Positions 29,926 to 37,305 of a DNA stretch of 37,305 nt are shown one piece after another; within the stretch, counting starts at the first letter, position 1; every line of letters begins with the position of its first letter. The notes beneath the pieces are model-generated. The model saw nothing but the letters and a program-made list of their open reading frames with translations. It ran no database searches and was not told where the DNA came from. The stretch lies in assembly GCA_937919165.1 (NCBI GenBank), contig CALFPO010000049.1, positions 1 to 37,305 on the forward strand. The letters are read 5' to 3'. Source of the DNA: an uncultured Bacillota bacterium. Lineage in GTDB: Bacteria > Bacillota_I > Bacilli_A > Erysipelotrichales > Erysipelotrichaceae. The position numbers and the translations under genes are program-made.

Positions 29926-29959
29926 GCCACAGTTCCCGAAGCGTCCGCTTCGGTCTATA
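29925..29959 (+). repeat. hairpin element, trpA-trpB gap
   Basis: AGCCACAGTTC (29925-29935) leads into an 8-bp stem CCGAAGCG/CGCTTCGG (29936-29943 and 29946-29953) and then TCTATA. It has the same flanks as the trpF-trpA element but a different, still complementary, stem. The trpA stop codon abuts it, and trpB starts 12 bases after. Confidence 0.8.
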
Positions 29960-29970
29960 AAATATCGCAT

Positions 29971-31161
29971 ATGACCTACACAGTTGATGAAAACGGATTC
30001 TACGGCAACTACGGTGGTGCCTACATCCCAGAAATATTATACAAGACAGTAAAAGACCTTGAGGCTGCTTATAAGCCAATCCTCGACAGCGAGGAGTTTA
30101 AGCAGGAATATCACGCTCTTCTGAAGGATTACGTTGGTCGTCCTTCGCCTCTCTACTATGCAAAGCGCATGTCGGAGAAGTACGGTTGCCAACTTTACCT
30201 CAAGCGTGAAGACCTCAACCACACTGGTGCTCACAAGATAAACAACGCTCTCGGTCAGATTCTCCTTGCCAAGAAAATGGGCAAGACTCGTATCATCGCC
30301 GAGACAGGTGCCGGTCAGCATGGCGTTGCCACTGCTACAGCCTGTGCTCTTATGGACATGCCTTGCACCGTTTATATGGGTGCTCTTGACGTTCAGCGTC
30401 AGCATGTCAATGTTGAACGCATGAAGATGCTCGGCGCAACAGTTGTTCCTGTTGAAAGTGGCAACAAGACTCTCAAGGACGGCACAAACGAAGCCATCCG
30501 CGACTGGTGCTGCCATCCAGCAGATACATTCTATATCATCGGTTCTACCGTTGGTCCTCACCCATATCCGGAGATGGTTGCACGCCTTCAATCCGTTATC
30601 TCTGAGGAGATCAAGTGGCAGCTGCAGGAGAAGATTGGCCGTGACTACCCTGACTATCTCATGGCTTGCGTTGGTGGCGGTTCTAATGCTGCTGGTACTA
30701 TCTACCATTATCTAAACGACGAGCGCGTGAAGATTATCCTCGGCGAGGCTGGTGGTATGGGAGTTGATACTGACAAGACAGCCGCTTCAATGCAGGTTGG
30801 TACTATGGGTATCCTCCATGGCTCTCGCATCCGACTCATGCAGACAGAAGACGGTCAGATCATCGAGCCTTATTCTATCTCTGCCGGTCTCGACTATCCA
30901 GGCACAGGTCCTATGCACTGCAACCTCTACGACCAGAAGCGTGCACAGGTTCTTCCTGCCAACGACGACGAAGCTCTCCGCGCAGCCTTCGAACTCACAC
31001 GCATGGAAGGTATCATCCCAGCCCTTGAAAGTGCTCATGCCCTTGCCCTTCTTCCTAAGGTGGCACCGCAGTTCAAGAAGGACGATGTCGTAGTGCTTAC
31101 AGTCTCAGGTCGTGGCGACAAGGACCTTGATACTTATCTTTCACATGCTAACGAAATGTAA
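29971..31161 (+). CDS. trpB: tryptophan synthase beta chain
   Basis: A 396-residue PLP enzyme that condenses indole with serine. It has GNYGGAYIPEIL at the N-terminus, the PLP Lys89 in REDLNHTGAHKINNAL, the catalytic Glu in AETGAGQHG, the phosphate-binding VGGGSNA, and GLDYPGTGPMH. It is a TrpB1-type chain that works with TrpA. Its stop overlaps the trpE start (TAATG), so the pair is translationally coupled. Confidence 0.98.
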   Translation: MTYTVDENGFYGNYGGAYIPEILYKTVKDLEAAYKPILDSEEFKQEYHALLKDYVGRPSPLYYAKRMSEKYGCQLYLKREDLNHTGAHKINNALGQILLAKKMGKTRIIAETGAGQHGVATATACALMDMPCTVYMGALDVQRQHVNVERMKMLGATVVPVESGNKTLKDGTNEAIRDWCCHPADTFYIIGSTVGPHPYPEMVARLQSVISEEIKWQLQEKIGRDYPDYLMACVGGGSNAAGTIYHYLNDERVKIILGEAGGMGVDTDKTAASMQVGTMGILHGSRIRLMQTEDGQIIEPYSISAGLDYPGTGPMHCNLYDQKRAQVLPANDDEALRAAFELTRMEGIIPALESAHALALLPKVAPQFKKDDVVVLTVSGRGDKDLDTYLSHANEM

Positions 31162-32603
31162 TGATGTACAATTATCATACCGCATCCAAGAAGATTCTCG
31201 GTGACTTGAACACACCGGTTTCTGCATACATGAAGATTCGTGACGACTATCCACAGTCGGCTCTCATGGAATGTTCCGACTATCATGGCGGCGAGAACTC
31301 TCGTTCCTTCATCGGCGTGCATCCTATAGGCTCCGTTGCCATCGAGCACGGCATGGGAATCTGCCGATATCCCGACGGAAAACAGACTCAGCACGAGATA
31401 AATGCAGAATATACTTCCGCATCGCTCATCAATGAGTTTCTCGCTTCTTTCACCATAGAGGGCGAAAACACAGACTGCTGCGGACTCTTCGGCTACACAT
31501 CTTTCAATGCCGTTCGCTATTTTGAGAACATCAATGTGAAGGACGAGACACAGGCGCAGAACGATGCTCCAGACCTCCTCTATATATTATATAAGGATGT
31601 CGTTGTCTTTGACCACTTCCGCAACGAGATGATTATCATTGAGTTGCTTGCTGAAGGTGAACCTGACGACCTTGATGTTCTTGAGAAGGACATCAACAAC
31701 CGCAAGCTTCGCGCTTACGACTTCCACCCTGTTGGCGACTATTGGTCAACGCTCACTGACGAGGAGCATAAGGCGAATATCCGTCAGGGCATCAAGCATT
31801 GTCTCCGTGGCGATGTGTTCCAGATAGTCCTCGCTCGCCGCTTCAAGCAGAAGTATGAGGGCGACGACTTCAAGCTCTATCGTGCCCTTCGCAGCATCAA
31901 CCCTTCGCCATATCTCTTCTACTTCGACTTTGGCGGCTTCCGCATCTTCGGCTCTTCGCCAGAAACCCACTGTCGCATAGAGCGTATAGCCCCTGTGTCT
32001 GAAGCGTCAGCTTCTGACTCAGCCCCTCGATACCACGCCTACATCGACCCAATCGCCGGCACCACAAAGCGCACTGGCAATGCAGAGCAGGACCGCAAGA
32101 ATGCCGAGTACCTCCGCAACGACCCTAAGGAAAACGCGGAGCATGTCATGCTCGTTGACCTTGCCCGCAACGACCTTTCGCGCAACTGCCACGATGTTCA
32201 CGTCGATTTCTATAAGGATATGCAGTTCTACAGCCATGTCATCCACCTCGTTTCTCGCGTGAGCGGTACTCTCGACGAGGGTGCAGACCCTATCAAGGCA
32301 TTCATTGACACCTTCCCTGCCGGCACTCTCTCCGGTGCTCCGAAGGTTCGTGCCATGCAGATCATCTCTGAACTTGAGCCACACAACCGTGGTGCTTACG
32401 GCGGTTGCATAGGCTTCATCGGCTTCGATCGCTCGCTCAATCAGGCAATAACTATCCGTACCTTCGTCTCTCGCAACAACGAACTCTGGTTCCAGGCTGG
32501 AGGCGGTATCGTGGCAAAGAGCAACGAAGAATATGAACTTCAGGAAGTTAACAACAAGCTCGGCGCATTGCGCAAGGCTATATTAATGGCGGAGGACATG
32601 TAA
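31161..32603 (+). CDS. trpE: anthranilate synthase component I
   Basis: A 480-residue chorismate-utilising enzyme that makes anthranilate with ammonia from TrpG. It has the N-terminal tryptophan-binding region with MECSDYHGGENSRS, and the catalytic core with FQIVLARRF, FGSSPETHCRIE, YIDPIAGTTKRTGN, DLARNDLSRNC, FPAGTLSGAPKVRAM and GAYGGCIGF. At about residues 275-291 an extra loop, RIAPVSEASASDSAPRY, separates two conserved segments that usually lie close together. Its DNA contains a hairpin (GTCTGAAGC/GCTTCTGAC, 31997-32005 and 32010-32018). A second ATG lies at 31164. Confidence 0.96.
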   Translation: MMYNYHTASKKILGDLNTPVSAYMKIRDDYPQSALMECSDYHGGENSRSFIGVHPIGSVAIEHGMGICRYPDGKQTQHEINAEYTSASLINEFLASFTIEGENTDCCGLFGYTSFNAVRYFENINVKDETQAQNDAPDLLYILYKDVVVFDHFRNEMIIIELLAEGEPDDLDVLEKDINNRKLRAYDFHPVGDYWSTLTDEEHKANIRQGIKHCLRGDVFQIVLARRFKQKYEGDDFKLYRALRSINPSPYLFYFDFGGFRIFGSSPETHCRIERIAPVSEASASDSAPRYHAYIDPIAGTTKRTGNAEQDRKNAEYLRNDPKENAEHVMLVDLARNDLSRNCHDVHVDFYKDMQFYSHVIHLVSRVSGTLDEGADPIKAFIDTFPAGTLSGAPKVRAMQIISELEPHNRGAYGGCIGFIGFDRSLNQAITIRTFVSRNNELWFQAGGGIVAKSNEEYELQEVNNKLGALRKAILMAEDM

Positions 32604-33217
32604 TGAAAATAGTAATCATCGACAACTACGACTCATTTACTTACAACTTGAGTCACCTCATAAAGGAACTTGGCGCAGACGTTACCGTTTATCGTAACGA
32701 CCAGTTTGAGCTCTCGCAGCTTGAAGAGTTCGACAAGATAGTTCTTTCTCCAGGTCCAGGCATTCCTTCGGAAGCAGGTCTTCTCCTCGATGTCATCAAG
32801 ACATACGCTGGCAAGAAGCCTATGCTCGGCGTTTGTCTCGGTCATCAGGCTATCGGCGAAGCCTTCGGCGCCACTCTTGAGAACCTCTCGGATGTGTTCC
32901 ATGGCGTTGCTACCGACTGCTACGCAAACCTCAATGCCCCTATCTTCAAGGACATTCCTTCTGCATCCACAGTTCCTACTCCTGATGGAGGCGAGCCAGG
33001 CGATGTTTGGGGAAAACTAACCATCGGCCGCTACCACTCTTGGGTGGTTTCGAAGGAGAATCTTCCTTCATGCCTTGAGGTGACGGCAGAAAGTCCGGAA
33101 GGACAGATCATGGCTCTCCAGCACAAGACGCTGCCTATCTACGGCATCCAGTTCCATCCTGAAAGCGTACTCACACCTGACGGCAAGCAGATGCTCAAGA
33201 ACTTCCTGGATGTGTAA
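32603..33217 (+). CDS. trpG: anthranilate synthase component II (glutamine amidotransferase)
   Basis: A 204-residue class I GATase that supplies ammonia to TrpE. It has IIDNYDSFTYNL, SPGPGIP, the nucleophile Cys78 in GVCLGHQAIGEAFG, and QFHPESVLTP. Its ATG overlaps the trpE stop. Residues about 121-138 (STVPTPDGGEPGDVWGKL) interrupt the otherwise continuous family motif IPSPFTVGRYHSW; the DNA there carries CACAGTTCC (32968-32976) and a CTCC/GGAG hairpin, so an in-frame insertion is likely. The protein could also serve PabB if no separate pabA exists. Confidence 0.96.
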   Translation: MKIVIIDNYDSFTYNLSHLIKELGADVTVYRNDQFELSQLEEFDKIVLSPGPGIPSEAGLLLDVIKTYAGKKPMLGVCLGHQAIGEAFGATLENLSDVFHGVATDCYANLNAPIFKDIPSASTVPTPDGGEPGDVWGKLTIGRYHSWVVSKENLPSCLEVTAESPEGQIMALQHKTLPIYGIQFHPESVLTPDGKQMLKNFLDV

Positions 33218-33220
33218 TTT

Positions 33221-33685
33221 ATGGAATACTTATCGCAGGAATGCTACGACCAGCTTGTGGCGGAATTGGATGAACTGATCAAGGTGGTAATGCCCAAAGC
33301 TCAGGACGAATTGGCTGAGGCTCGTGCAAAGGGCGACTTGAGCGAGAACTTCGAGTATCATGCCGCAAAGCGAGAGCTGAGACGAATAATGGGCAAGATA
33401 CGCTTCAAGTCGAATGTGCTTAAGTTTGCTCGTGTTCTTGACCCTAACGCACTTGATGTCAACACGGTAGGACTGCTGCGCAAGGTAGAGTTTACCGTTA
33501 TGGGAAACAATGCCAAGATGACTTACACCATTGTCAATCCGCATGAGGCGAACCTGAGTGAGAAGAAGATATCAATAAAGTCGCCTATTGCAGAGGCTAT
33601 GCTTGGAAAAACGCAGGGCGACATCGTTGAAGCCCATACCCCAACCGGAATCATAAAGCTGAGGATTGACAACATAACAGTTTAA
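33221..33685 (+). CDS. greA: GreA-family transcription elongation factor
   Basis: A 154-residue GreA/GreB protein that enters the secondary channel of RNA polymerase and stimulates cleavage of backtracked RNA. It has an N-terminal coiled coil with the tip GDLSENFEYHAAK (acidic Asp and Glu) and a C-terminal FKBP-like domain (IKSPIAEAMLGKTQGDIVEAHTPTG). It begins 3 bases after the trpG stop, so it should be transcribed with the trp operon unless it has an internal promoter. A long noncoding, repeat-rich region follows. Confidence 0.95.
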   Translation: MEYLSQECYDQLVAELDELIKVVMPKAQDELAEARAKGDLSENFEYHAAKRELRRIMGKIRFKSNVLKFARVLDPNALDVNTVGLLRKVEFTVMGNNAKMTYTIVNPHEANLSEKKISIKSPIAEAMLGKTQGDIVEAHTPTGIIKLRIDNITV

Positions 33686-33704
33686 TCACATTAAAAAGTT
33701 TTTT

Positions 33705-34120
33705 TCGCTCGCAACTCTCCACCTCTCCGCAAAACCTTTTGAATATACTGACACTCAAAGAGTTACAGATGCGGAGAGTTGCGCAAACTTTCCGCAACTC
33801 TCCGCAAACTCTCCGCAGTCGGTTGTGAATTGTTTTGCCCATGTTTGTTATGTGTATCAACGGCATATAGCACCCGTAATCCTTAGGAAAACATCTCAAA
33901 AAATGCATTTTTTCATACGTAAACGCTATAGTTATGGATCGTAAACGCCATAGTTATAGTGCGTAAATGCCATAGTTATTGTGCGTAAATGCCTTGTTTA
34001 TGTTGCGGAGAGTTTGCGGAGAGTTGCGGAAAGTTGGGGTAACATTCCGCAACTGTAAGTGGTTGCATATCAGAGGTTTATGTGGCGCGTGCGGAAAGGT
34101 GGAATGTTGCGCGCGTTTTT
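33705..34120. repeat. repeat-rich noncoding block with 32-nt inverted repeat and 22-nt tandem repeats
   Basis: No gene is credible between greA and the SulP gene. A 32-base perfect inverted repeat lies at 33786-33817 and 34004-34035 (core CGCAACTCTCCGCAAACTC). Between the arms are four tandem 22-base units, 33918-33939, 33940-33961, 33962-33983 and 33984-34005, sharing CGTAAA...ATAGTTAT, the last more diverged. Further copies of the CGGAGAGTTGCG word flank it: a 13-bp hairpin uses 33770-33782 with 33792-33804, and partial copies occur near 33710-33732 and 34047-34056. The greA and SulP genes converge on it. Confidence 0.85.
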
Positions 34121-34134
34121 TGTCAGGAAATGTC

Positions 34135-35829
34135 TTATTCCTTCACGTAGCTTGCCGCCTTTTCAAGGGCTACGTTGATGTGAGGACAGATGTTTTCGGT
34201 TCCGACAACTTGGTCGAAATGAGCCTTGAGGAGCTGTTCCTTAACCTTTTCCGTTACGCCGGAGAGGACTATCTGGATGCCTTCCTTCTTCGACATCTCA
34301 CAGAGGTTTGTGAGGTTGTGGATACCTGTAGAGTCAACGAACGGCACCTTACGCATACGAATGATGCGCACCTTAGGGCGATGCTCTGGATGAAGGGCTG
34401 CCATGACTTCCTCAAACTTGTTGCCGGCACCGAAGAAGAACGGACCGTTGATCTCGTAAACCTCTACGCGCTCAGGGATTGTAAGGAATTCGTTGTTCTG
34501 AAGGTGGAAGTCTGACTCCTGGTCTGCGTCGATTTCACCGCTGATAACTGCAACATCCGAAGTTTCTGCCATTCGCTTCATGAAGAGCAAGCAGGCGATG
34601 ATGAGTCCGACTTCGATGGCAACGGTGAGGTCGAAGATGATGGTGAGGAAGAATGTCACCCAAAGTACGATGACATCACTCTTAGGGTTGTTCTGGAGCA
34701 TTTTCACTGAACGCCATCCACTCATGCCGTAGCTTACCACAACAAGCACGCCAGCGAGGCAAGCCATTGGGATATACTGTGCGAGAGGCATTGCGAAAAG
34801 GAAAATGAGAAGAAGAACGGCAGCGTGGATTACACCGGCAATTGGCGAACGACCACCGTTGTTTATGTTTGTCATTGTACGCGCAATGGCACCAGTGGCA
34901 GGAATACCACCGAAGATAGGGGTGGCGAGGTTGGCTACACCCTGAGCGATAAGTTCCGTGTTTGAGTTGTGGTGGTCTCCGATAACACCATCGGCAACGG
35001 CTGCTGAAAGTAAACTTTCAATAGCGCCGAGTATGGCAATGGTGATGGCTGGCGAGACGAGAGTCTTGATAGTGTCCCAGTTTAGCTCTGGAACAACGGC
35101 GTCAGGGATCTCGCTGCTGATAGAGAAGCGGTCGCCAATGGTCTCTATGGTTGTGACGCCGGCAAACTGCTTAAGAAGCAATGCTGCCACGGTCATCACG
35201 ATGATTGCTACGAGAGAACCAGGAATCTTCTTTGAGAACTTAGGTGTAAGCGCGATGACCACTACCGAAAGCACACCGATAAGAGCACTCCAGAGGTCTA
35301 TTGTGCCGAATGAATGGAAGTAAGCAATCCATTTCTCAATGAAATCGCTTGGCACAGTCTCCATCTGAAGGCCGAAAAGGTCCTTGATCTGCGTGGTGAA
35401 GATGGTTACGGCGATACCAGAAGTGAAGCCCACGATGATAGGGTAGGGGATGTACTTGATGATAGTTCCGAGTTTCAGTACGCCGAACATAATGAGGAAA
35501 ACACCCGCCATGAGAGTGGCAATGGTGAGTCCCATCATGCCATGCTCCTGAATGATTCCGTATATTATAATAATGAACGCACCTGTAGGACCACCAATCT
35601 GCACCTTAGACCCACCCATTACCGAAATGATGAAGCCGGCAACGATGGCAGTGATGATACCCTTCTCAGGCGAGACGCCGGAAGCGATACCGAAGGCTAT
35701 GGCAAGCGGAAGGGCAACGATGCCCACGATAAGACCTGCCATGAGGTCTGACATGAATTTCTTCTTGTTGTAGTGTCGAAGTGTGTGTACAATCTTTGGT
35801 TTGAAAACGTCTGCAAAAATGTTATCCAT
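34135..35829 (-). CDS. SulP-family inorganic anion transporter with STAS domain
   Basis: A 564-residue inner membrane transporter. The hydrophobic domain (about 25-420) has the SulP features: DLMAGLIVGIVALPLAIAFG, GGSKVQIGGPTGAFIIIIYG, GFTSGIAVTIF, ESLLSAAVADGVIG and GGIPATGAIARTMTN. A C-terminal STAS domain (about 440-560) has the conserved MRKVPFVDSTGIHNL with the Ser/Thr often phosphorylated in anti-sigma antagonists. Substrates in the family are sulfate, bicarbonate or dicarboxylates; the sequence does not decide. Single gene, convergent with greA. Confidence 0.95.
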   Translation of the reverse strand: MDNIFADVFKPKIVHTLRHYNKKKFMSDLMAGLIVGIVALPLAIAFGIASGVSPEKGIITAIVAGFIISVMGGSKVQIGGPTGAFIIIIYGIIQEHGMMGLTIATLMAGVFLIMFGVLKLGTIIKYIPYPIIVGFTSGIAVTIFTTQIKDLFGLQMETVPSDFIEKWIAYFHSFGTIDLWSALIGVLSVVVIALTPKFSKKIPGSLVAIIVMTVAALLLKQFAGVTTIETIGDRFSISSEIPDAVVPELNWDTIKTLVSPAITIAILGAIESLLSAAVADGVIGDHHNSNTELIAQGVANLATPIFGGIPATGAIARTMTNINNGGRSPIAGVIHAAVLLLIFLFAMPLAQYIPMACLAGVLVVVSYGMSGWRSVKMLQNNPKSDVIVLWVTFFLTIIFDLTVAIEVGLIIACLLFMKRMAETSDVAVISGEIDADQESDFHLQNNEFLTIPERVEVYEINGPFFFGAGNKFEEVMAALHPEHRPKVRIIRMRKVPFVDSTGIHNLTNLCEMSKKEGIQIVLSGVTEKVKEQLLKAHFDQVVGTENICPHINVALEKAASYVKE

Positions 35830-36000
35830 AAAAACAATGTTAGTTCGCTCTTTGAGCGAGGGTATAAGCTTAATGCTTATCTATAATAATGAGGATGTAG
35901 GGCGAACATTTGTGAGCCGCAAAGTGAACGTCTCGGAAATCCTCGCCCTACATTTGTAATGTTATTAGCTTTTAGCCTCGAAGCAATGCTTCGAATATAA
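35830..36000. repeat. cluster of four palindromes between mscL and the SulP gene
   Basis: There is no gene here. The palindromes are TCGCTC/GAGCGA (35845-35850 and 35854-35859), ATAAGC/GCTTAT (35864-35869 and 35875-35880), ATGTAGGGCGA/TCGCCCTACAT (35895-35905 and 35943-35953, loop of 37) and TCGAAGCA/TGCTTCGA (35978-35985 and 35987-35994). The last lies next to the mscL stop but lacks a T run. A SulP promoter must lie here but was not identified. Confidence 0.7.
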
Positions 36001-36423
36001 TTACTTGTTTTTAAGAAGGTCGCGAATCTCAGTGAGGAGCTTCTCTTCTGCTGATGGCTCAGCTGGTGCCTCTGGTTCAGCAGGCTTTTCCTTGCTCATC
36101 TTGTCCTTGAGCTTGTTGATGCCCTTAACCATCATGAATACACAGAAAGCGACGATGATGAAGTCAATTGTTGTCTGGATGAAGTTACCGTAAGCGAAGT
36201 TTACAGGAACCATCTTTCCGTCTTCGCCCATCTGCTCTCCAAGCTTGATGGCGAGGTCCTTGAAGTTCATACCACCACAAAGCCATCCGATAGGAGGCAT
36301 GATGAGGTCGTTTACGATAGATGTAACAATCTTACCGAATGCTCCACCAATGATTACACCGACTGCCATGTCGACAGCATTGCCCTTAACAGCAAAATCT
36401 CTGAATTCTTTAATCAATGACAT
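36001..36423 (-). CDS. mscL: large-conductance mechanosensitive channel
   Basis: A 140-residue inner membrane channel that opens under osmotic downshock. It has MSLIKEFRDFAVKGNAVDMAVGVIIGGAFGKIVTSIV (N-terminal amphipathic helix and pore-lining TM1), NDLIMPPIGWLCGG, a second membrane segment (IDFIIVAFCVFMMVKGI) and the C-terminal helical bundle EEKLLTEIRDLLKNK. The Pro/Ala/Glu linker (EKPAEPEAPAEPSAEE) is longer than in E. coli. Confidence 0.97.
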   Translation of the reverse strand: MSLIKEFRDFAVKGNAVDMAVGVIIGGAFGKIVTSIVNDLIMPPIGWLCGGMNFKDLAIKLGEQMGEDGKMVPVNFAYGNFIQTTIDFIIVAFCVFMMVKGINKLKDKMSKEKPAEPEAPAEPSAEEKLLTEIRDLLKNK

Positions 36424-36567
36424 AGTTGTAATTATGTTTTTAGTTAATTAATGGTTTATCAATATTGGAAAGCAAATCGCGCTAATATGTTATTTTGTAA
36501 TCTGCATATTACATATAAAGCGTTATGTGCTTGATATTTATCTTCCAAAAAACTTTTTTTATTTATT

Positions 36568-36602
36568 TTTGCGTGCAAAGATAAAAACATTTCTTAACTT
36601 TG
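36568..36602 (+). promoter_or_regulatory. Bacteroidetes-type promoter of gapA
   Basis: A -7 TAACTTTG (36595-36602), identical to that of the trp operon, is preceded by a TTTG (36568-36571) at 23 bp. The start would be near 36,609, giving a 5' leader of about 77 bases. The rest of the mscL-gapA gap (36424-36685) is AT-rich with nothing else recognised. Confidence 0.72.
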
Positions 36603-36685
36603 CCCTCAGTTTTTAGGAATAATTTCCTCTATATATAGAAATATTTGATTTATTAACTCATTTTTTTTAAATACATCTTATTAAA

Positions 36686-37305
36686 ATGGCAACTAAAGTA
36701 GCAATTAACGGTTTCGGCCGTATTGGACGTCTCGCATTCCGTCAGATGTTCGAAGCAGAAGGTTATGAAGTAGTAGCAATCAACGACCTCACATCTCCAA
36801 AGATGCTCGCTCACCTTCTTAAGTATGACACAGCTCAGGGTGGTTTCGCTGGCAAGTTCGGCGAGGGTAAGCACACTGTAGAGGCAACTGAAACAGGTAT
36901 CATCGTTGACGGTAAGGAAATCACTATCTACGCTAAGCCAAACGCAGCTGAACTCCCTTGGGGTGAACTCGGCGTTGACGTAGTTCTTGAGTGTACAGGT
37001 TTCTATACTTCAAAGGAGAAGGCTTCTGCTCACCTCACTGCTGGTGCTAAGAAGGTAGTTATCTCTGCTCCTGCAGGTAACGATCTCCCTACTATCGTTT
37101 ACAATGTAAACCACAACGTACTCACAGCTGACGATAAGGTTATCTCTGCTGCTTCTTGTACAACTAACTGCTTGGCTCCAATGGCTGCAGCTCTCCACGC
37201 TTACGCTCCAATCCAGTCAGGTATCATGTCTACAATCCATGCTTACACTGGTGACCAGATGATTCTTGATGGTCCACACCGCAAGGGTGACCTCCGCCGT
37301 GCACG
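36686..37305 (+). CDS. gapA: glyceraldehyde-3-phosphate dehydrogenase, 5' part
   Basis: The first 206 codons of a protein of about 335; the window ends inside it. It has the NAD-binding start MATKVAINGFGRIGRLAFRQ, VDVVLECTGFYTSKEKA, KKVVISAPAG and the catalytic Cys in ISAASCTTNCLAPM. The enzyme oxidises G3P in glycolysis. Codon choice is strongly biased (GCT, GGT, CTC, ATC), as expected of a highly expressed gene. Confidence 0.98.
   Translation, partial: MATKVAINGFGRIGRLAFRQMFEAEGYEVVAINDLTSPKMLAHLLKYDTAQGGFAGKFGEGKHTVEATETGIIVDGKEITIYAKPNAAELPWGELGVDVVLECTGFYTSKEKASAHLTAGAKKVVISAPAGNDLPTIVYNVNHNVLTADDKVISAASCTTNCLAPMAAALHAYAPIQSGIMSTIHAYTGDQMILDGPHRKGDLRRA

Noticed and set aside
30037..30708. 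Long minus-strand open frame opposite trpB
   Set aside because: It is the antisense of conserved trpB codons, has no family features, and is explained by the GC-biased codon use of trpB.
33918..34005. CRISPR array
   Set aside because: The four 22-base units are directly adjacent with no spacers, and no cas gene is near.
33979..34515. Plus-strand open frame of 178 codons over the repeat block and SulP gene
   Set aside because: It starts in the tandem repeats, then runs antisense to the conserved STAS domain of the SulP transporter; Cys- and Arg-rich composition typical of a shadow frame.
18250..37305. The Bacteroidales half as a horizontally acquired island in a Firmicute
   Set aside because: It consists of core genes (ppdK, trp, rpe, gapA, tamL) with native Bacteroidetes promoters, has no integrase or attachment site, and the join cuts two core genes at one point. 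Assembly chimera explains this better.

Overview
This window looks like two unrelated genomes joined at about position 18,259. Bases 1 to about 18,259 read as a low-GC Firmicute, most like Erysipelotrichia or a neighbouring Bacilli lineage: rplU-prp-rpmA-obg with a Prp-type L27 leader, an L21 leader RNA, a comG pseudopilus operon, a DivIB-type FtsQ, and TTGACA/TATAAT promoters. Bases from about 18,260 to 37,305 read as a Bacteroidales genome, most like Prevotella: TAnnTTTG promoters, a lipidated TamA-like protein (TamL), DUF4294, a fused GATase-dipeptidase and a single-operon trp cluster. The join cuts a histidine kinase gene (minus strand) and a pyruvate phosphate dikinase gene (plus strand) at the same point, which is what a metagenome assembly chimera looks like. 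No mobile-element hallmark was seen there.

Firmicute half, left to right: end of a tRNA cluster (tRNA-Phe); murG-murB-ftsQ (minus); a LexA-like repressor plus small membrane protein (minus), divergent from a Y-family polymerase, a small partner protein and trxB (plus); a 54-residue FeoB-associated Cys-rich protein (minus), divergent from a DtxR-type metal regulator (plus); efp (minus); an unknown membrane protein; comGA-G (minus); an MBL hydrolase, rpmG, ruvAB, obg, rpmA-prp-rplU, a tRNA methyltransferase and the truncated kinase (all minus). Seven start codons sit 6 or 7 nt after a good -10 box, so many transcripts may be leaderless. EF-P lacks the usual modified lysine at its loop tip.

Bacteroidales half: the 3' third of ppdK; the GATase-dipeptidase fusion; an Lrp regulator; DUF4294, tamL, an SpoU-type rRNA methyltransferase and rpe (all minus); then trpL-trpDCFABEG-greA (plus), preceded by a Bacteroidetes promoter and a leader peptide with three consecutive Trp codons followed by a terminator, the signature of transcription attenuation; then a repeat-rich noncoding block, a SulP transporter and mscL (minus), and the start of gapA (plus). 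The trp order D-C-F-A-B-E-G is a circular permutation of B-E-G-D-C-F-A.

The most unusual noncoding signals are the trp attenuator, a 250-bp element of a 32-nt perfect inverted repeat enclosing four 22-nt tandem repeats (33,786-34,035), two structurally matching hairpin elements between trp genes, and short palindromes that seem to be inserted in frame in TrpE, TrpG and the rRNA methyltransferase.
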